5,330 bases of DNA from Propionibacteriaceae bacterium (GTDB lineage: Bacteria; Actinomycetota; Actinomycetes; Propionibacteriales; Propionibacteriaceae), in assembly GCA_031260385.1 (NCBI GenBank), contig JAIRKB010000164.1, positions 1-5,330 of the forward strand. Reading direction: 5' to 3'. Shown here one piece after another: positions 1-5,330 of this stretch; position 1 is the first letter of the stretch, and each line of letters starts with the position of its first letter. The notes under the pieces were generated by a model. That model made no database searches and was not told the origin of the DNA. It saw nothing but the letters and a program-made list of their open reading frames with translations. The position numbers and the translations under genes were made by a program.

Positions 1-667
1 CATCGAGAAGGTCACCAGTGAACCGACGAGCGGCCGCAATCTCACCCTCCAGTGGCGGATCATGGTGCAGAAAGCGCTCCAACAGTCGCACCGACCCCAC
101 ATCCAAGCTAATCGCAGCGGTGATGACCCCCACAGACCCCCCCTGATCATTGTGCGGCCAGTTAGGCGAGTCACCACCGGCTTGTTGCCTCGCGTAACTG
201 ACCGCGCAACCGGCGGATGAGGCCGATCCACGGATTAGCTCGGTGGAGCCGCCGCCGATGTCGACCACTAGGATGTCACCACCGACCGCTAGAGGGCCAC
301 CAATCAGGGCACCTAAGAAACTCAGTTCGGCTTCTTCTATCCCGGAGATAATCTCCGGGTCGACACCTAACCTCACACGCACGCCATCAAACATCTCAGC
401 GGCATTAGCCGCGTCGCGGGCAGCGGAGGTGGCAACGAATCGTACCTTGTCAACACCGAAATCAGCGATCGTGACAGCGAAGTCGTCGAGCGCGGTAAAC
501 AACCGGGCCAGCGCGTCCGCCCGAAACCGACCGCTAGCATCCACCCCCTCACCCAACCGAGCAAAACGCAGGTCGCGCGCTAACTCAACTAGCCCACCAC
601 CAGCGTCCCCCTCAGCGATCAACAACCGAACCGTATTCGTGCCACAATCAACAACCGCGACCCGCAC
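1..667 (-). CDS. ppx: Ppx/GppA family exopolyphosphatase, N-terminal part (cut by left edge)
   Basis: Hydrolyses terminal phosphates of polyphosphate or the 5'-phosphate of pppGpp in the cytoplasm; the family cannot be resolved further here. 222 residues are visible and the C-terminus lies outside the window. I translated this frame by eye; it is open throughout. Visible ASKHA-fold marks are the phosphate-1 loop VVDCGTNTVRLL (residues 5-16), VATSAARDAAN (78-88), the catalytic segment EIISGIEEAELSF (105-117) and phosphate-2 VVDIGGGSTEL (134-144). Between phosphate-2 and SLDVGSVRLLERF (187-199) lie about 43 residues, some 28 more than in E. coli Ppx, and this stretch contains a run of seven C on the plus strand. 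The GTG at 667 is chosen because gaggaggt lies 5 bases upstream; the GTG at 670 is too close. The gene follows DUF501 with a 20-base overlap, as in the Rv1025-Rv1026 pair, where Rv1026 is the Ppx2 homologue. Confidence 0.93.
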   Translation of the reverse strand, partial: MRVAVVDCGTNTVRLLIAEGDAGGGLVELARDLRFARLGEGVDASGRFRADALARLFTALDDFAVTIADFGVDKVRFVATSAARDAANAAEMFDGVRVRLGVDPEIISGIEEAELSFLGALIGGPLAVGGDILVVDIGGGSTELIRGSASSAGCAVSYARQQAGGDSPNWPHNDQGGSVGVITAAISLDVGSVRLLERFLHHDPPLEGEIAAARRFTGDLLD

Positions 668-1436
668 CACACACCTCCTCAAACCGACAGCCTGCCTGGG
701 ACCAAAGGGGACGGTTCTCAATTGGTGCCAATAGGGACGGACCTACTTCCAGGGCGGGCAAGTCCTCGGAGAGGTCTGTCCCTAATGGCCCCCAAACAGA
801 ACCGTCCCCTTTGGCCCCGCAAACAGAACCGTGTTCCTCGCTGCGCTCGTCAACGGTTTCCTTAGCCTCGGCATAACAAGTGAACTTGTTATGCTCTCGG
901 CTGGCGTCACCGTCCCCTTTGGCCCCGGAGACTAGGGTGAGGGCCTCGTCGCCGAAGGGGTTTACCCCGGGGCCTTTGGCTAAAGCTTGGCCGACTAGGG
1001 CGTGGAGGCATTTGACGCGGTCGGGCATGCCACCGGCGGACACACCGGCTAGTTCGGGGACCGACAGGCCGAGCTCAGCGGCGAGGGCGGTGCGGTCGGC
1101 TAGATAGGAGTCGTGGGCAGCCCGATACGCCGCCGCTAATGAACGATCAGCAGCCAAGCGCGCCGTCATCTCGGTCATCAGGCCACTACCCTCCAGGGTC
1201 GAGCAGGCCTTGACTGCCGCTGGGCAGGTCAGGTAGTAGGTCGTGGGAAAGGGGGTCCCATCTTCCAGGCGCGGCGCCGATAGCACCACCCCGGGATAAC
1301 CCAACCGACAACGCCAAGCGACCGCGACCATACCCCGGGCAGATCGGCCTAGTTGGGCGGCGACGGTCGCGCTATCGAGGGGATCGATTGGTTTTAAAAC
1401 CACCCCGATCGGTCCCTTCTCCACTCGAAGTCCCAT
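648..1436 (-). CDS. DUF501 domain protein with repeat-encoded C-terminal tail
   Basis: Function unknown; DUF501 proteins are small actinobacterial proteins (the M. tuberculosis counterpart, Rv1025, is about 155 residues) found between ftsB and ppx. The predicted product here has 262 residues. Residues about 20-168 match the family: VAAQLGRSARGMVAVAWRC, APRLEDGTPFPTTYYLTCP (54-72), LAADRSLAAAYRAAHDSYL, and KGPGVNPFGDEAL (154-166). The cysteine pair I would expect near residues 43-45 appears as CRL, so the second cysteine seems absent. Residues 169-262 are encoded by a repeat cluster and contain two copies of GAKGDG; this tail does not look like the family and is probably acquired sequence. The stop lies 20 bases inside ppx. 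The ATG at 1436 overlaps the end of ftsB by 65 bases with a weak gagg upstream; a GTG at 1403 with ggagaaggg 10 bases upstream is an alternative that would remove 11 residues. Confidence 0.85.
   Translation of the reverse strand: MGLRVEKGPIGVVLKPIDPLDSATVAAQLGRSARGMVAVAWRCRLGYPGVVLSAPRLEDGTPFPTTYYLTCPAAVKACSTLEGSGLMTEMTARLAADRSLAAAYRAAHDSYLADRTALAAELGLSVPELAGVSAGGMPDRVKCLHALVGQALAKGPGVNPFGDEALTLVSGAKGDGDASREHNKFTCYAEAKETVDERSEEHGSVCGAKGDGSVWGPLGTDLSEDLPALEVGPSLLAPIENRPLWSQAGCRFEEVCGAGRGC
673..680 (-). promoter_or_regulatory. Strong ribosome binding site of ppx
   Basis: The minus strand reads gaggaggt, 5 bases before the GTG at 667. It decides between two adjacent GTG codons and lies inside the 3' end of the DUF501 reading frame, so ppx can start independently as well as by coupling. 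Confidence 0.75.
696..819. repeat. REPIN-like long imperfect inverted repeat
   Basis: Arms at 696-743 and 773-819 are reverse complements over about 39 of 48 positions by eye, separated by a 29-base spacer. The conserved core is aaaggggacggttct in one arm and agaaccgtcccctt in the other; the inner part pairs tagggac with gtcccta. Two inverted copies of a short motif around a spacer is the layout of REPIN elements, which are mobilised in trans by RAYT (Y1-type) transposases, and gggacggttct motifs of this kind are familiar from such repeats in several phyla. No transposase is in the window, so the family assignment is inference; the inverted repeat itself is seen directly. It lies wholly within the DUF501 tail, next to the ppx start. 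Confidence 0.75.
833..908. mobile_element. 76-base insert flanked by ACCGT direct repeats
   Basis: This segment interrupts an otherwise perfect 26-base repeat unit. ACCGT stands on both sides (828-832 and 909-913), as expected from a 5-base target duplication. Insert plus one duplicated copy is 81 bases, exactly 27 codons, so the DUF501 frame is preserved. It has no coding capacity of its own and no evident terminal inverted repeats; its centre is a perfect hairpin (871-894), and its left end contains a stretch that recurs near the antiporter gene. It could be a miniature non-autonomous element. An alternative is that the two 'halves' are separate repeat pieces assembled by recombination. Confidence 0.55.
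871..894. repeat. Perfect 10-bp hairpin inside the 76-base insert
   Basis: gcataacaag (871-880) pairs perfectly with cttgttatgc (885-894) around the loop tgaa. A further agcc/ggct pairing (864-867 with 899-902) lies outside a small internal loop. There is no T-tract and the structure lies inside an open reading frame, so I do not read it as a terminator; it is more likely the core of the inserted element. Confidence 0.7.
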
Positions 1437-2079
1437 TCGGCGCCTCAGCCGACCCGGTCGAGCCAGGATCCTGGTCCGGAGCCGGATTCGGGTTGACCGG
1501 ATTCGATCCCGGCCGACTCGGCTCTGGGCGGTCGGCGGTCTGAATACTCAGCCACAAGGCCTCATACCAGACACTATTAGCCGCACTATCCGACGGGTCG
1601 ATCGTCGAAACCGTCCCACCGATCACGTTGCCATCCGCATCAATCACCCGATAACCGACCTCGCCGGGCAAGACCCAACCCAAGCGATCCCGCGCTTGGG
1701 CGCGGACATACGCTGGGTCCTCCCAACGGGCGAGTTCGTCGTTAAGACGACCGATCTCGGCATTATGCCGTGCGATCTCGGCTTTAACCTGGGCGATATC
1801 CCGCTGTTGGCCGAGGTAGACCGAGTAGCTTGACACGAACGATATTGCCAGCACGGCGGCCACTGTGACGATAGCGATCACCCGATAGGTGACCCCGAGG
1901 GCGAAAGCTGACAGTTGGCGACTGCGCGCCTCGGCGTGAGCCGTCGCCTGGTCGGTGGTATCCCCGTGCGCCGTACGAGCGGAAGACCCCGGGCCAGCGG
2001 CCAAGGGACGAGACTCACGCCTCGCCCCCGGTCGGGTGGACGACCGGGCAGGCGTACGGCGCGGGGGCTTGGTCGGCAT
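1372..2079 (-). CDS. ftsB: FtsB/DivIC-like septum formation protein
   Basis: A bitopic divisome protein that, in the family, forms a complex with FtsL and FtsQ/DivIB and helps activate septal peptidoglycan synthesis. The 235 residues show a basic, Pro/Ser/Arg-rich cytoplasmic N-terminus (1-57), one membrane segment (about 65-88, YRVIAIVTVAAVLAIS), a short extracytoplasmic coiled coil (about 90-120), and the family motif YVRAQARDRLGWVLPGEVGY (124-143), then WYEALWLSI (171-179) as in actinobacterial members. Residues 183-235 are a low-complexity Pro/Ser/Gly/Asn tail, giving a protein longer than the E. coli FtsB (about 100 residues) but like other actinobacterial forms. Its ATG overlaps the eno stop as TAATG, with no strong ribosome binding site, so translation is probably coupled to eno. 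The 3' end overlaps DUF501 out of frame. Confidence 0.92.
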   Translation of the reverse strand: MPTKPPRRTPARSSTRPGARRESRPLAAGPGSSARTAHGDTTDQATAHAEARSRQLSAFALGVTYRVIAIVTVAAVLAISFVSSYSVYLGQQRDIAQVKAEIARHNAEIGRLNDELARWEDPAYVRAQARDRLGWVLPGEVGYRVIDADGNVIGGTVSTIDPSDSAANSVWYEALWLSIQTADRPEPSRPGSNPVNPNPAPDQDPGSTGSAEAPNGTSSGEGTDRGGFKTNRSPR

Positions 2080-3368
2080 TAGGCCTGGAACCTCGGGAAG
2101 GCACCCGCCCCGGCATAGCGCGCGGCGTCGTTCAAGTCCTCTTCAATGCGCAGGAGCTGGTTGTATTTCGCAACCCGCTCCGAGCGCGCTGGGGCGCCGG
2201 TCTTGATCTGACCACAGTTCACCGCCACCGCCAGATCGGCGATCGTGGTGTCCTCAGTCTCACCGCTGCGGTGGCTCATCATGCAGCGATAGCCGTTGCG
2301 GTGGGCCAGCTCGACGGCATCAAGGGTCTCGGTCAGGGAACCGATCTGGTTCACCTTCACCAGCAGGGCGTTAGCGGCCCCTTCCTTGATCCCGCGCGCC
2401 AGGCGCACCGGGTTGGTCACAAATAGGTCGTCACCGACGATCTGGATCTTGGACCCAAGGGCGGTCGTCATCTTGATCCAGCCATCCCAGTCTTCCTCGT
2501 TGAGCGGATCCTCAATCGAGACCAACGGATAGGTGTCAACCCAGGAAGCGTACATGGCGATTAGTTCGTCACTAGACAGCTTGTCGCCATTCTTGAAGAC
2601 GTAGGCGTTGGCTTCGTCATCGTAGAACTCCGAGGCGGCGACATCGAGAGCGAGCGCGACTTCCCGACCCGGGACCAGCCCGACGTTGGCAATCGCCTCC
2701 ATGATCAGGTCCATCGCCTCGGCATTGGAGGCCAGGTTCGGCGCGAAGCCACCCTCATCGCCGAGCCCAGTGGACAGCCCGCGCGCTTTGAGTACGGCTT
2801 TCAGCCCGTGATAAACCCGCGTCCCCCACTCCAGGGCTTCGGCGAAACTACTGGCGCCGAGCGGGGCGATCATGAACTCTTGGACATCGACATTGGAGTC
2901 GGCATGGGAGCCACCATTGAGGATGTTCATCATCGGTACCGGCAAGATATGGGCATTCGGCCCACCGACATAACGGTAGAGCGGCAGGTCGGCGGCCTGG
3001 GAGGAGGCGGCAGCGACCGCCAAGGACACCCCAAGAATCGCATTGGCACCGAGCGCGGACTTGTTCTCGGTCCCGTCAAGGTCGATCATCGTCTCGTCGA
3101 TCAGGCGCTGCTCGGAGCCCTCAAAGCCCAACAGTTCCGGGCCGATCCGCTCGATGACGTTCTCAACCGCCTTGCGTACGCCCTTGCCACCGTAACGCGC
3201 CTTATCACCGTCGCGCAGTTCGGCCGCTTCGAAAGCGCCAGTCGAGGCGCCTGATGGAACGGCGGCGCGCCCCTCCGATCCGTCATCAAGAACGACGGTG
3301 ACCTCAATGGTCGGGTTGCCGCGGGAATCAAGAATCTCGCGGGCTTCAAGGAAATCTATTGTTGCCAC
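2079..3368 (-). CDS. eno: Enolase (phosphopyruvate hydratase, EC 4.2.1.11)
   Basis: Interconverts 2-phosphoglycerate and phosphoenolpyruvate in glycolysis and gluconeogenesis; cytoplasmic and Mg2+ dependent. The 429 residues are full length for bacterial enolase and the key sites are intact: flexible loop SGASTGAFEA (39-48), His155, Gln163 and Glu164, catalytic Glu205 in GDEGG, Mg ligands Asp242, Glu286 (SIEDP) and Asp313 (VGDD), catalytic Lys338 (LVKVNQIG), the MSHRSGET segment (364-371) and Lys389 (IKTGAP). Translation starts at GTG (3366-3368), supported by gaaaggtgg 6 bases upstream. A 91-base gap separates it from the chorismate mutase stop; I see neither a clear promoter nor a terminator hairpin with a T-tract there, so read-through from upstream is possible. 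As the most abundantly needed gene of the cluster it may still have its own promoter. Confidence 0.98.
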   Translation of the reverse strand: MATIDFLEAREILDSRGNPTIEVTVVLDDGSEGRAAVPSGASTGAFEAAELRDGDKARYGGKGVRKAVENVIERIGPELLGFEGSEQRLIDETMIDLDGTENKSALGANAILGVSLAVAAASSQAADLPLYRYVGGPNAHILPVPMMNILNGGSHADSNVDVQEFMIAPLGASSFAEALEWGTRVYHGLKAVLKARGLSTGLGDEGGFAPNLASNAEAMDLIMEAIANVGLVPGREVALALDVAASEFYDDEANAYVFKNGDKLSSDELIAMYASWVDTYPLVSIEDPLNEEDWDGWIKMTTALGSKIQIVGDDLFVTNPVRLARGIKEGAANALLVKVNQIGSLTETLDAVELAHRNGYRCMMSHRSGETEDTTIADLAVAVNCGQIKTGAPARSERVAKYNQLLRIEEDLNDAARYAGAGAFPRFQA

Positions 3369-3374
3369 AGTGGG

Positions 3375-3383
3375 CCACCTTTC
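3375..3383 (-). promoter_or_regulatory. Ribosome binding site of eno
   Basis: The minus strand reads gaaaggtgg, one mismatch from an ideal anti-16S match, 6 bases before the GTG at 3368. It supports GTG as the start; the next residues ATIDFLEAREILDSRGNPT align with the usual enolase N-terminus. Confidence 0.65.
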
Positions 3384-3459
3384 AAATAAAGTCTGTGCAG
3401 TATCTAGGATATCTCAACGCAGGCAGTAGGCCGGTGATGCTCGCAGAATATGTCGAGGG

Positions 3460-3753
3460 CTAAATGACCCCTTCACCGCGGATCTGTTCGTGGTGGCGAA
3501 CGACTTCGGTGATGATGAAGCCGAGGACTTTTTCGGCGAACTCGGGGTCAAGGTCGGCTTCCTCGGCGAGGCGGCGCAAGCGGACGACCTGCTCGGCTTC
3601 CCGGGTGGGATCATCGGGGGCCAAGTCGAGACGGGCTTTGAGGTGACCGATGCGTTGGGTGATCTTGAACCGCTCCGCCAGTAGGTGAATCAGCGCCGCG
3701 TCGAGGTTATCGATTGAATGGCGGGCCTCAGCCAGCTCCACGGGAACGGTCAT
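3460..3753 (-). CDS. Chorismate mutase, AroQ fold, monofunctional high-GC Gram-positive type
   Basis: Rearranges chorismate to prephenate, the first committed step to phenylalanine and tyrosine. The 97-residue all-helical protein lines up with the E. coli P-protein mutase domain without gaps over the active-site part: Arg11, Arg28, Lys39, Asp48, Arg51 and Glu52 are all present (ARHSIDNLD, LLAERFKITQRIGHLKARL, DDPTREAEQ). The positions equal to E. coli Ser84 and Gln88 are Val and His here, within EVVRHHEQI, which is the usual ending of the high-GC type. The ATG at 3753 follows aggaggt 6 bases upstream; a GTG at 3810 is in frame but its only upstream purine run is too close. No regulatory ACT domain or dehydratase is fused. 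Such enzymes often gain activity by binding DAHP synthase, but none is visible here. Confidence 0.92.
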   Translation of the reverse strand: MTVPVELAEARHSIDNLDAALIHLLAERFKITQRIGHLKARLDLAPDDPTREAEQVVRLRRLAEEADLDPEFAEKVLGFIITEVVRHHEQIRGEGVI

Positions 3754-3759
3754 TGCGCT

Positions 3760-3766
3760 ACCTCCT
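3760..3766 (-). promoter_or_regulatory. Ribosome binding site of the chorismate mutase
   Basis: The minus strand reads aggaggt, 6 bases before the ATG at 3753. This near-ideal site fixes the start 19 codons downstream of the first possible in-frame start at 3810. Confidence 0.8.
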
Positions 3767-3853
3767 GATTTCGTCATCTCGTCGCCAAAAGTGAGGGACA
3801 CCTCTGGCACCCTTTACAAGCCTGTATTCTTAATCCAAGCCGAGAATGAATTA

Positions 3854-3881
3854 ATAATATGGTACGCGAATCGACTGACAC
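3854..3881 (-). promoter_or_regulatory. Possible promoter for the chorismate mutase-eno unit
   Basis: On the minus strand, TATTAT (3854-3859, five of six to a sigma-70-type -10) lies 16 bases after GTGTCA (3876-3881, four of six to a -35). Transcription would begin near 3847 and give a leader of about 95 bases. This is the only AT-rich patch in the intergenic region. It is a pattern match only; chance occurrence in AT-rich sequence is a real possibility. Confidence 0.3.
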
Positions 3882-4026
3882 GAGTCGCCAAGCCCTAATC
3901 CACCGATTGCTCGCGTCGCGAGCGGCCTTAGATAGGTGTGATGGCAAGGCGACAACGTCGAAGGCAGGCTGGACGCCAACGCTGGTTGAGGGCAGCGCGA
4001 GCTGGCTCGTTCTGCCGAGGCCGAGG

Positions 4027-4060
4027 CAGGCGTTGACGAGCGAAGCGAGGAGCACGCCTG
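4027..4060. repeat. Hairpin containing a stretch shared with the 76-base insert
   Basis: caggcgt (4027-4033) pairs with acgcctg (4054-4060) around a 20-base loop. Bases 4031-4055 match the reverse complement of 831-855 at 23 of 25 positions, the mismatches being at bases 13 and 22. The core gagcgaagcgag is a mirror repeat, a motif type that is common in some genomes, which lowers the weight of the match. Confidence 0.5.
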
Positions 4061-4135
4061 TCGAGCGTTGTCTACGCAGGAGGGCGCCTAGCTGGGGCCG
4101 CGTAGCAGCGATGAATCGGTGGATCAGGGCCAAGC

Positions 4136-4142
4136 GGAAGGG
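4136..4142 (+). promoter_or_regulatory. Ribosome binding site of the antiporter
   Basis: ggaaggg lies 7 bases before the ATG at 4150. An in-frame ATG at 4111 would add 13 residues (MNRWIRAKRKGGY) but has no purine-rich site before it, so 4150 is preferred. Confidence 0.55.
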
Positions 4143-4149
4143 CGGGTAT

Positions 4150-5330
4150 ATGAATCACGTGACTGTTGAAGTTGACATGCTAATCGTCATCATCGTAATA
4201 GGGGTAGTCATCGCCCTATCGGTGTGGTCGAATCGGCTAGGAATTGCCCCTCCCCTGATTCTGATGGTCGTCGGCGTCGGAGTCAGCTACTTCCTATCCA
4301 TCCCGCAAATCAACCTAGAAATCCCGGTCATCGAACCGGAATGGATTCTGGCGGTGATCCTGCCGCCCTTGTTATACGCCGCCGCTATTGCCATCCCCAC
4401 CGTCGATCTGCGGCGCGATTTTGCGGCCGTCGGCGGGCTCGCGGTCGTCCTGGTGATCGTCAGTGCGGTCGTGCTCGGTTTCATTTTCCACTGGCTGATT
4501 CCCGGGGTGTCGCTCCCCCTCGGCATTGCGATTGGCGCCATCCTCTCGCCGACAGACGCTGCCGCCACCACGATCGTCCGTCGACTCGGAGTGCCCCATC
4601 GCGTCGGGTTAATCCTCCAAGGCGAGTCCCTGCTCAACGACGCCACGGCGCTGGTCTTGCTGCGCTCGGCGATCGTTGCCGCCGGGGCGGTTGCCGACTC
4701 CTTCTCCTTGTGGGATGCCGTTGGTGACTTCCTCTGGGCCGCCCTCGCGGCCGCTGTGATCGGCATCCTTGTTGGCTGGCTAGGCGTCCAGGTTCGCCGG
4801 ATCGTCCGCTCCCCCGCCCCGGCGACCGCCATCTCCCTGATCGTGCCCTTCGTCGCCTGGCTGCCCGCCGAGGTCGTACATGCCTCTGGTCTGGTTGCTG
4901 CCGTGGCCGCCGGGTTGACCGCCGCCCACCTCGGGCCCAAGCATATGGATGCTCGACAACGTCTCGCTGAGCGCTCCAACTGGCATACCATGGAGTTTCT
5001 CCTGGAAGGAGCGGTTTTCCTCCTAATGGGCCTAGAACTAAGAACCCTAGTCAATGATGTCTATGCCGACCACGAAACTATCGGCGTCGCCCTCGGGCTA
5101 GCCGGGATCGGTTTCCTGGTGGTCCTGATCCTGCGCAGCGGCTATCTGGCGATCGTACTGCAAGGTACGAAAGCTCGTACGGAACGCCAAAACGCTCGGC
5201 GGGACCGTTGGCGAGCGGCTGATCCCCAGGAGCGCGAGGCTCGGATGCGGGCCCGGATCGAGCGGGCGCGCCCGGCGGTCCAAGCCCAGTTCGAGAACCA
5301 CTTTGACGCCCTGATGACCCGGTTTAGGCG
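4150..5330 (+). CDS. CPA1/NhaP-type Na+/H+ antiporter (cut by right edge)
   Basis: A cytoplasmic-membrane cation/proton exchanger for sodium and pH homeostasis. 393 residues are visible, and the frame is open to the edge. Hydrophobic helices begin almost at once (MLIVIIVIGVVIAL, 10-23) and continue to about residue 338. CPA1 marks are SPTDAAATTIVRRLGVP (133-149) and GESLLNDATALVLL (158-171), which holds the Asn163-Asp164 ion-binding pair typical of electroneutral CPA1 exchangers. LPAEVVHASGLVAAVAAGL (238-256) and WHTMEFLLEGAVFLLMGLEL (278-297) also fit; position 286 is Glu, where many relatives have Asn. From 339 a highly charged Arg/Glu/Gln-rich cytoplasmic stretch begins, as in the bacterial form with a long C-terminal region, so an unknown amount of tail is missing. 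It is divergent from the eno cluster and probably transcribed alone. Whether it carries Na+, K+ or Li+ cannot be told. Confidence 0.93.
   Translation, partial: MNHVTVEVDMLIVIIVIGVVIALSVWSNRLGIAPPLILMVVGVGVSYFLSIPQINLEIPVIEPEWILAVILPPLLYAAAIAIPTVDLRRDFAAVGGLAVVLVIVSAVVLGFIFHWLIPGVSLPLGIAIGAILSPTDAAATTIVRRLGVPHRVGLILQGESLLNDATALVLLRSAIVAAGAVADSFSLWDAVGDFLWAALAAAVIGILVGWLGVQVRRIVRSPAPATAISLIVPFVAWLPAEVVHASGLVAAVAAGLTAAHLGPKHMDARQRLAERSNWHTMEFLLEGAVFLLMGLELRTLVNDVYADHETIGVALGLAGIGFLVVLILRSGYLAIVLQGTKARTERQNARRDRWRAADPQEREARMRARIERARPAVQAQFENHFDALMTRFR

Larger units (their letters stand above)
794..927. repeat. Two tandem 26-base repeat units, the second interrupted
   Basis: An intact unit at 794-819 (aaacagaaccgt followed by cccctttggccccg) is repeated one base later from 821. 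The second copy is split after 832 and resumes at 909 or 914, ending at 927. With the intervening segment removed, its 26 bases are identical to the first. The 27-base period equals nine codons, so on the minus strand it encodes a tandem GAKGDGSV plus C or W. The first unit also serves as the right arm of the REPIN-like hairpin. Confidence 0.8.
3754..4149. other. Divergent intergenic region, about 400 bases
   Basis: Separates the leftward chorismate mutase from the rightward antiporter. The part 3767-3870 is a likely mutase leader with an AT-rich core (3848-3863). The part 3880-4110 is GC-rich and structured: gctcgc/gcgagc (3909-3923) forms a 6-bp hairpin with a 3-base loop, and caggcgt/acgcctg (4027-4060) forms another. 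A reading frame of 119 codons crosses it on the minus strand (3774-4133) but has no good start signal, ends close to the mutase start and matches no family I know, so I treat it as chance. No tRNA, no terminator with a T-tract and no CRISPR array is seen. The GC-rich half could hold a dispersed repeat or a small RNA, but nothing in it is diagnostic. Confidence 0.6.

Noticed and set aside
243..734. Plus-strand frame of 163 codons
   Set aside because: It is antisense to ppx and the repeat cluster; the Ser/Thr/Pro/Arg-rich product has no domain, while the minus strand shows intact Ppx motifs.
864..902. Hairpin as a transcription terminator between DUF501 and ppx
   Set aside because: There is no following T-tract on either strand and it lies inside an open reading frame of a tightly packed gene cluster.
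696..927. CRISPR-like repeat array
   Set aside because: There are only two direct units plus one inverted copy, with one-base and 76-base separations; no regular spacers and no cas genes.
2808..3254. Plus-strand frame of 148 codons
   Set aside because: It lies antisense to the fully conserved enolase sequence and has no independent support.
3774..4133. Minus-strand reading frame of 119 codons in the divergent intergenic region
   Set aside because: It has no good ribosome binding site, no recognisable domain and a composition typical of translated GC-rich hairpin sequence. It also runs through the likely mutase promoter and leader.
4111..4149. Upstream ATG adding 13 basic residues to the antiporter
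   Set aside because: It is in frame but lacks a ribosome binding site, whereas 4150 has ggaaggg at proper spacing and starts just before the first helix.
4287..5054. Long minus-strand frame of 255 codons
   Set aside because: It is antisense to the antiporter; its Arg/Ser/Thr/Ala-rich product is what a high-GC membrane-protein gene gives on the opposite strand.

Overview
This window looks like a core chromosomal segment of a moderately high-GC actinomycete. The order enolase, FtsB/DivIC-like protein, DUF501 protein, Ppx/GppA phosphatase, all on the minus strand, is a conserved actinobacterial block; Mycobacterium tuberculosis Rv1023-Rv1026 has the same order. The chorismate mutase is of the small high-GC Gram-positive type, which fits. 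I cannot name a genus from sequence alone.

Reading leftward on the minus strand from about position 3880: a possible promoter, a 97-residue AroQ-fold chorismate mutase (3460-3753), a 91-base gap, then eno (2079-3368). Eno and ftsB (1372-2079) share one base, ftsB and the DUF501 gene (648-1436) overlap by up to 65 bases, and DUF501 overlaps the start of ppx (1-667, running off the left edge) by 20 bases. This packing suggests one translationally coupled unit covering glycolysis, cell division and polyphosphate/(p)ppGpp turnover. On the plus strand a CPA1/NhaP-type Na+/H+ antiporter starts at 4150 and runs off the right edge. The roughly 400-base gap between it and the chorismate mutase is divergent, with an AT-rich centre and a GC-rich half containing hairpins.

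The unusual part is the DUF501-ppx junction (about 694-932). It is built from repeats: two tandem 26-base units, an inverted partner that makes a long imperfect hairpin (696-819), and a 76-base segment (833-908) that splits one unit and is bordered by the 5-base direct repeat ACCGT. The DUF501 frame stays open through all of this, so the predicted protein carries a C-terminal tail of about 94 residues that does not look like the family. Part of the 76-base segment recurs (23 of 25 bases) in the hairpin upstream of the antiporter. The structure resembles REP/REPIN elements mobilised by RAYT (Y1) transposases. I see no new multi-gene system: the genes are housekeeping, and the novelty lies in the repeats.
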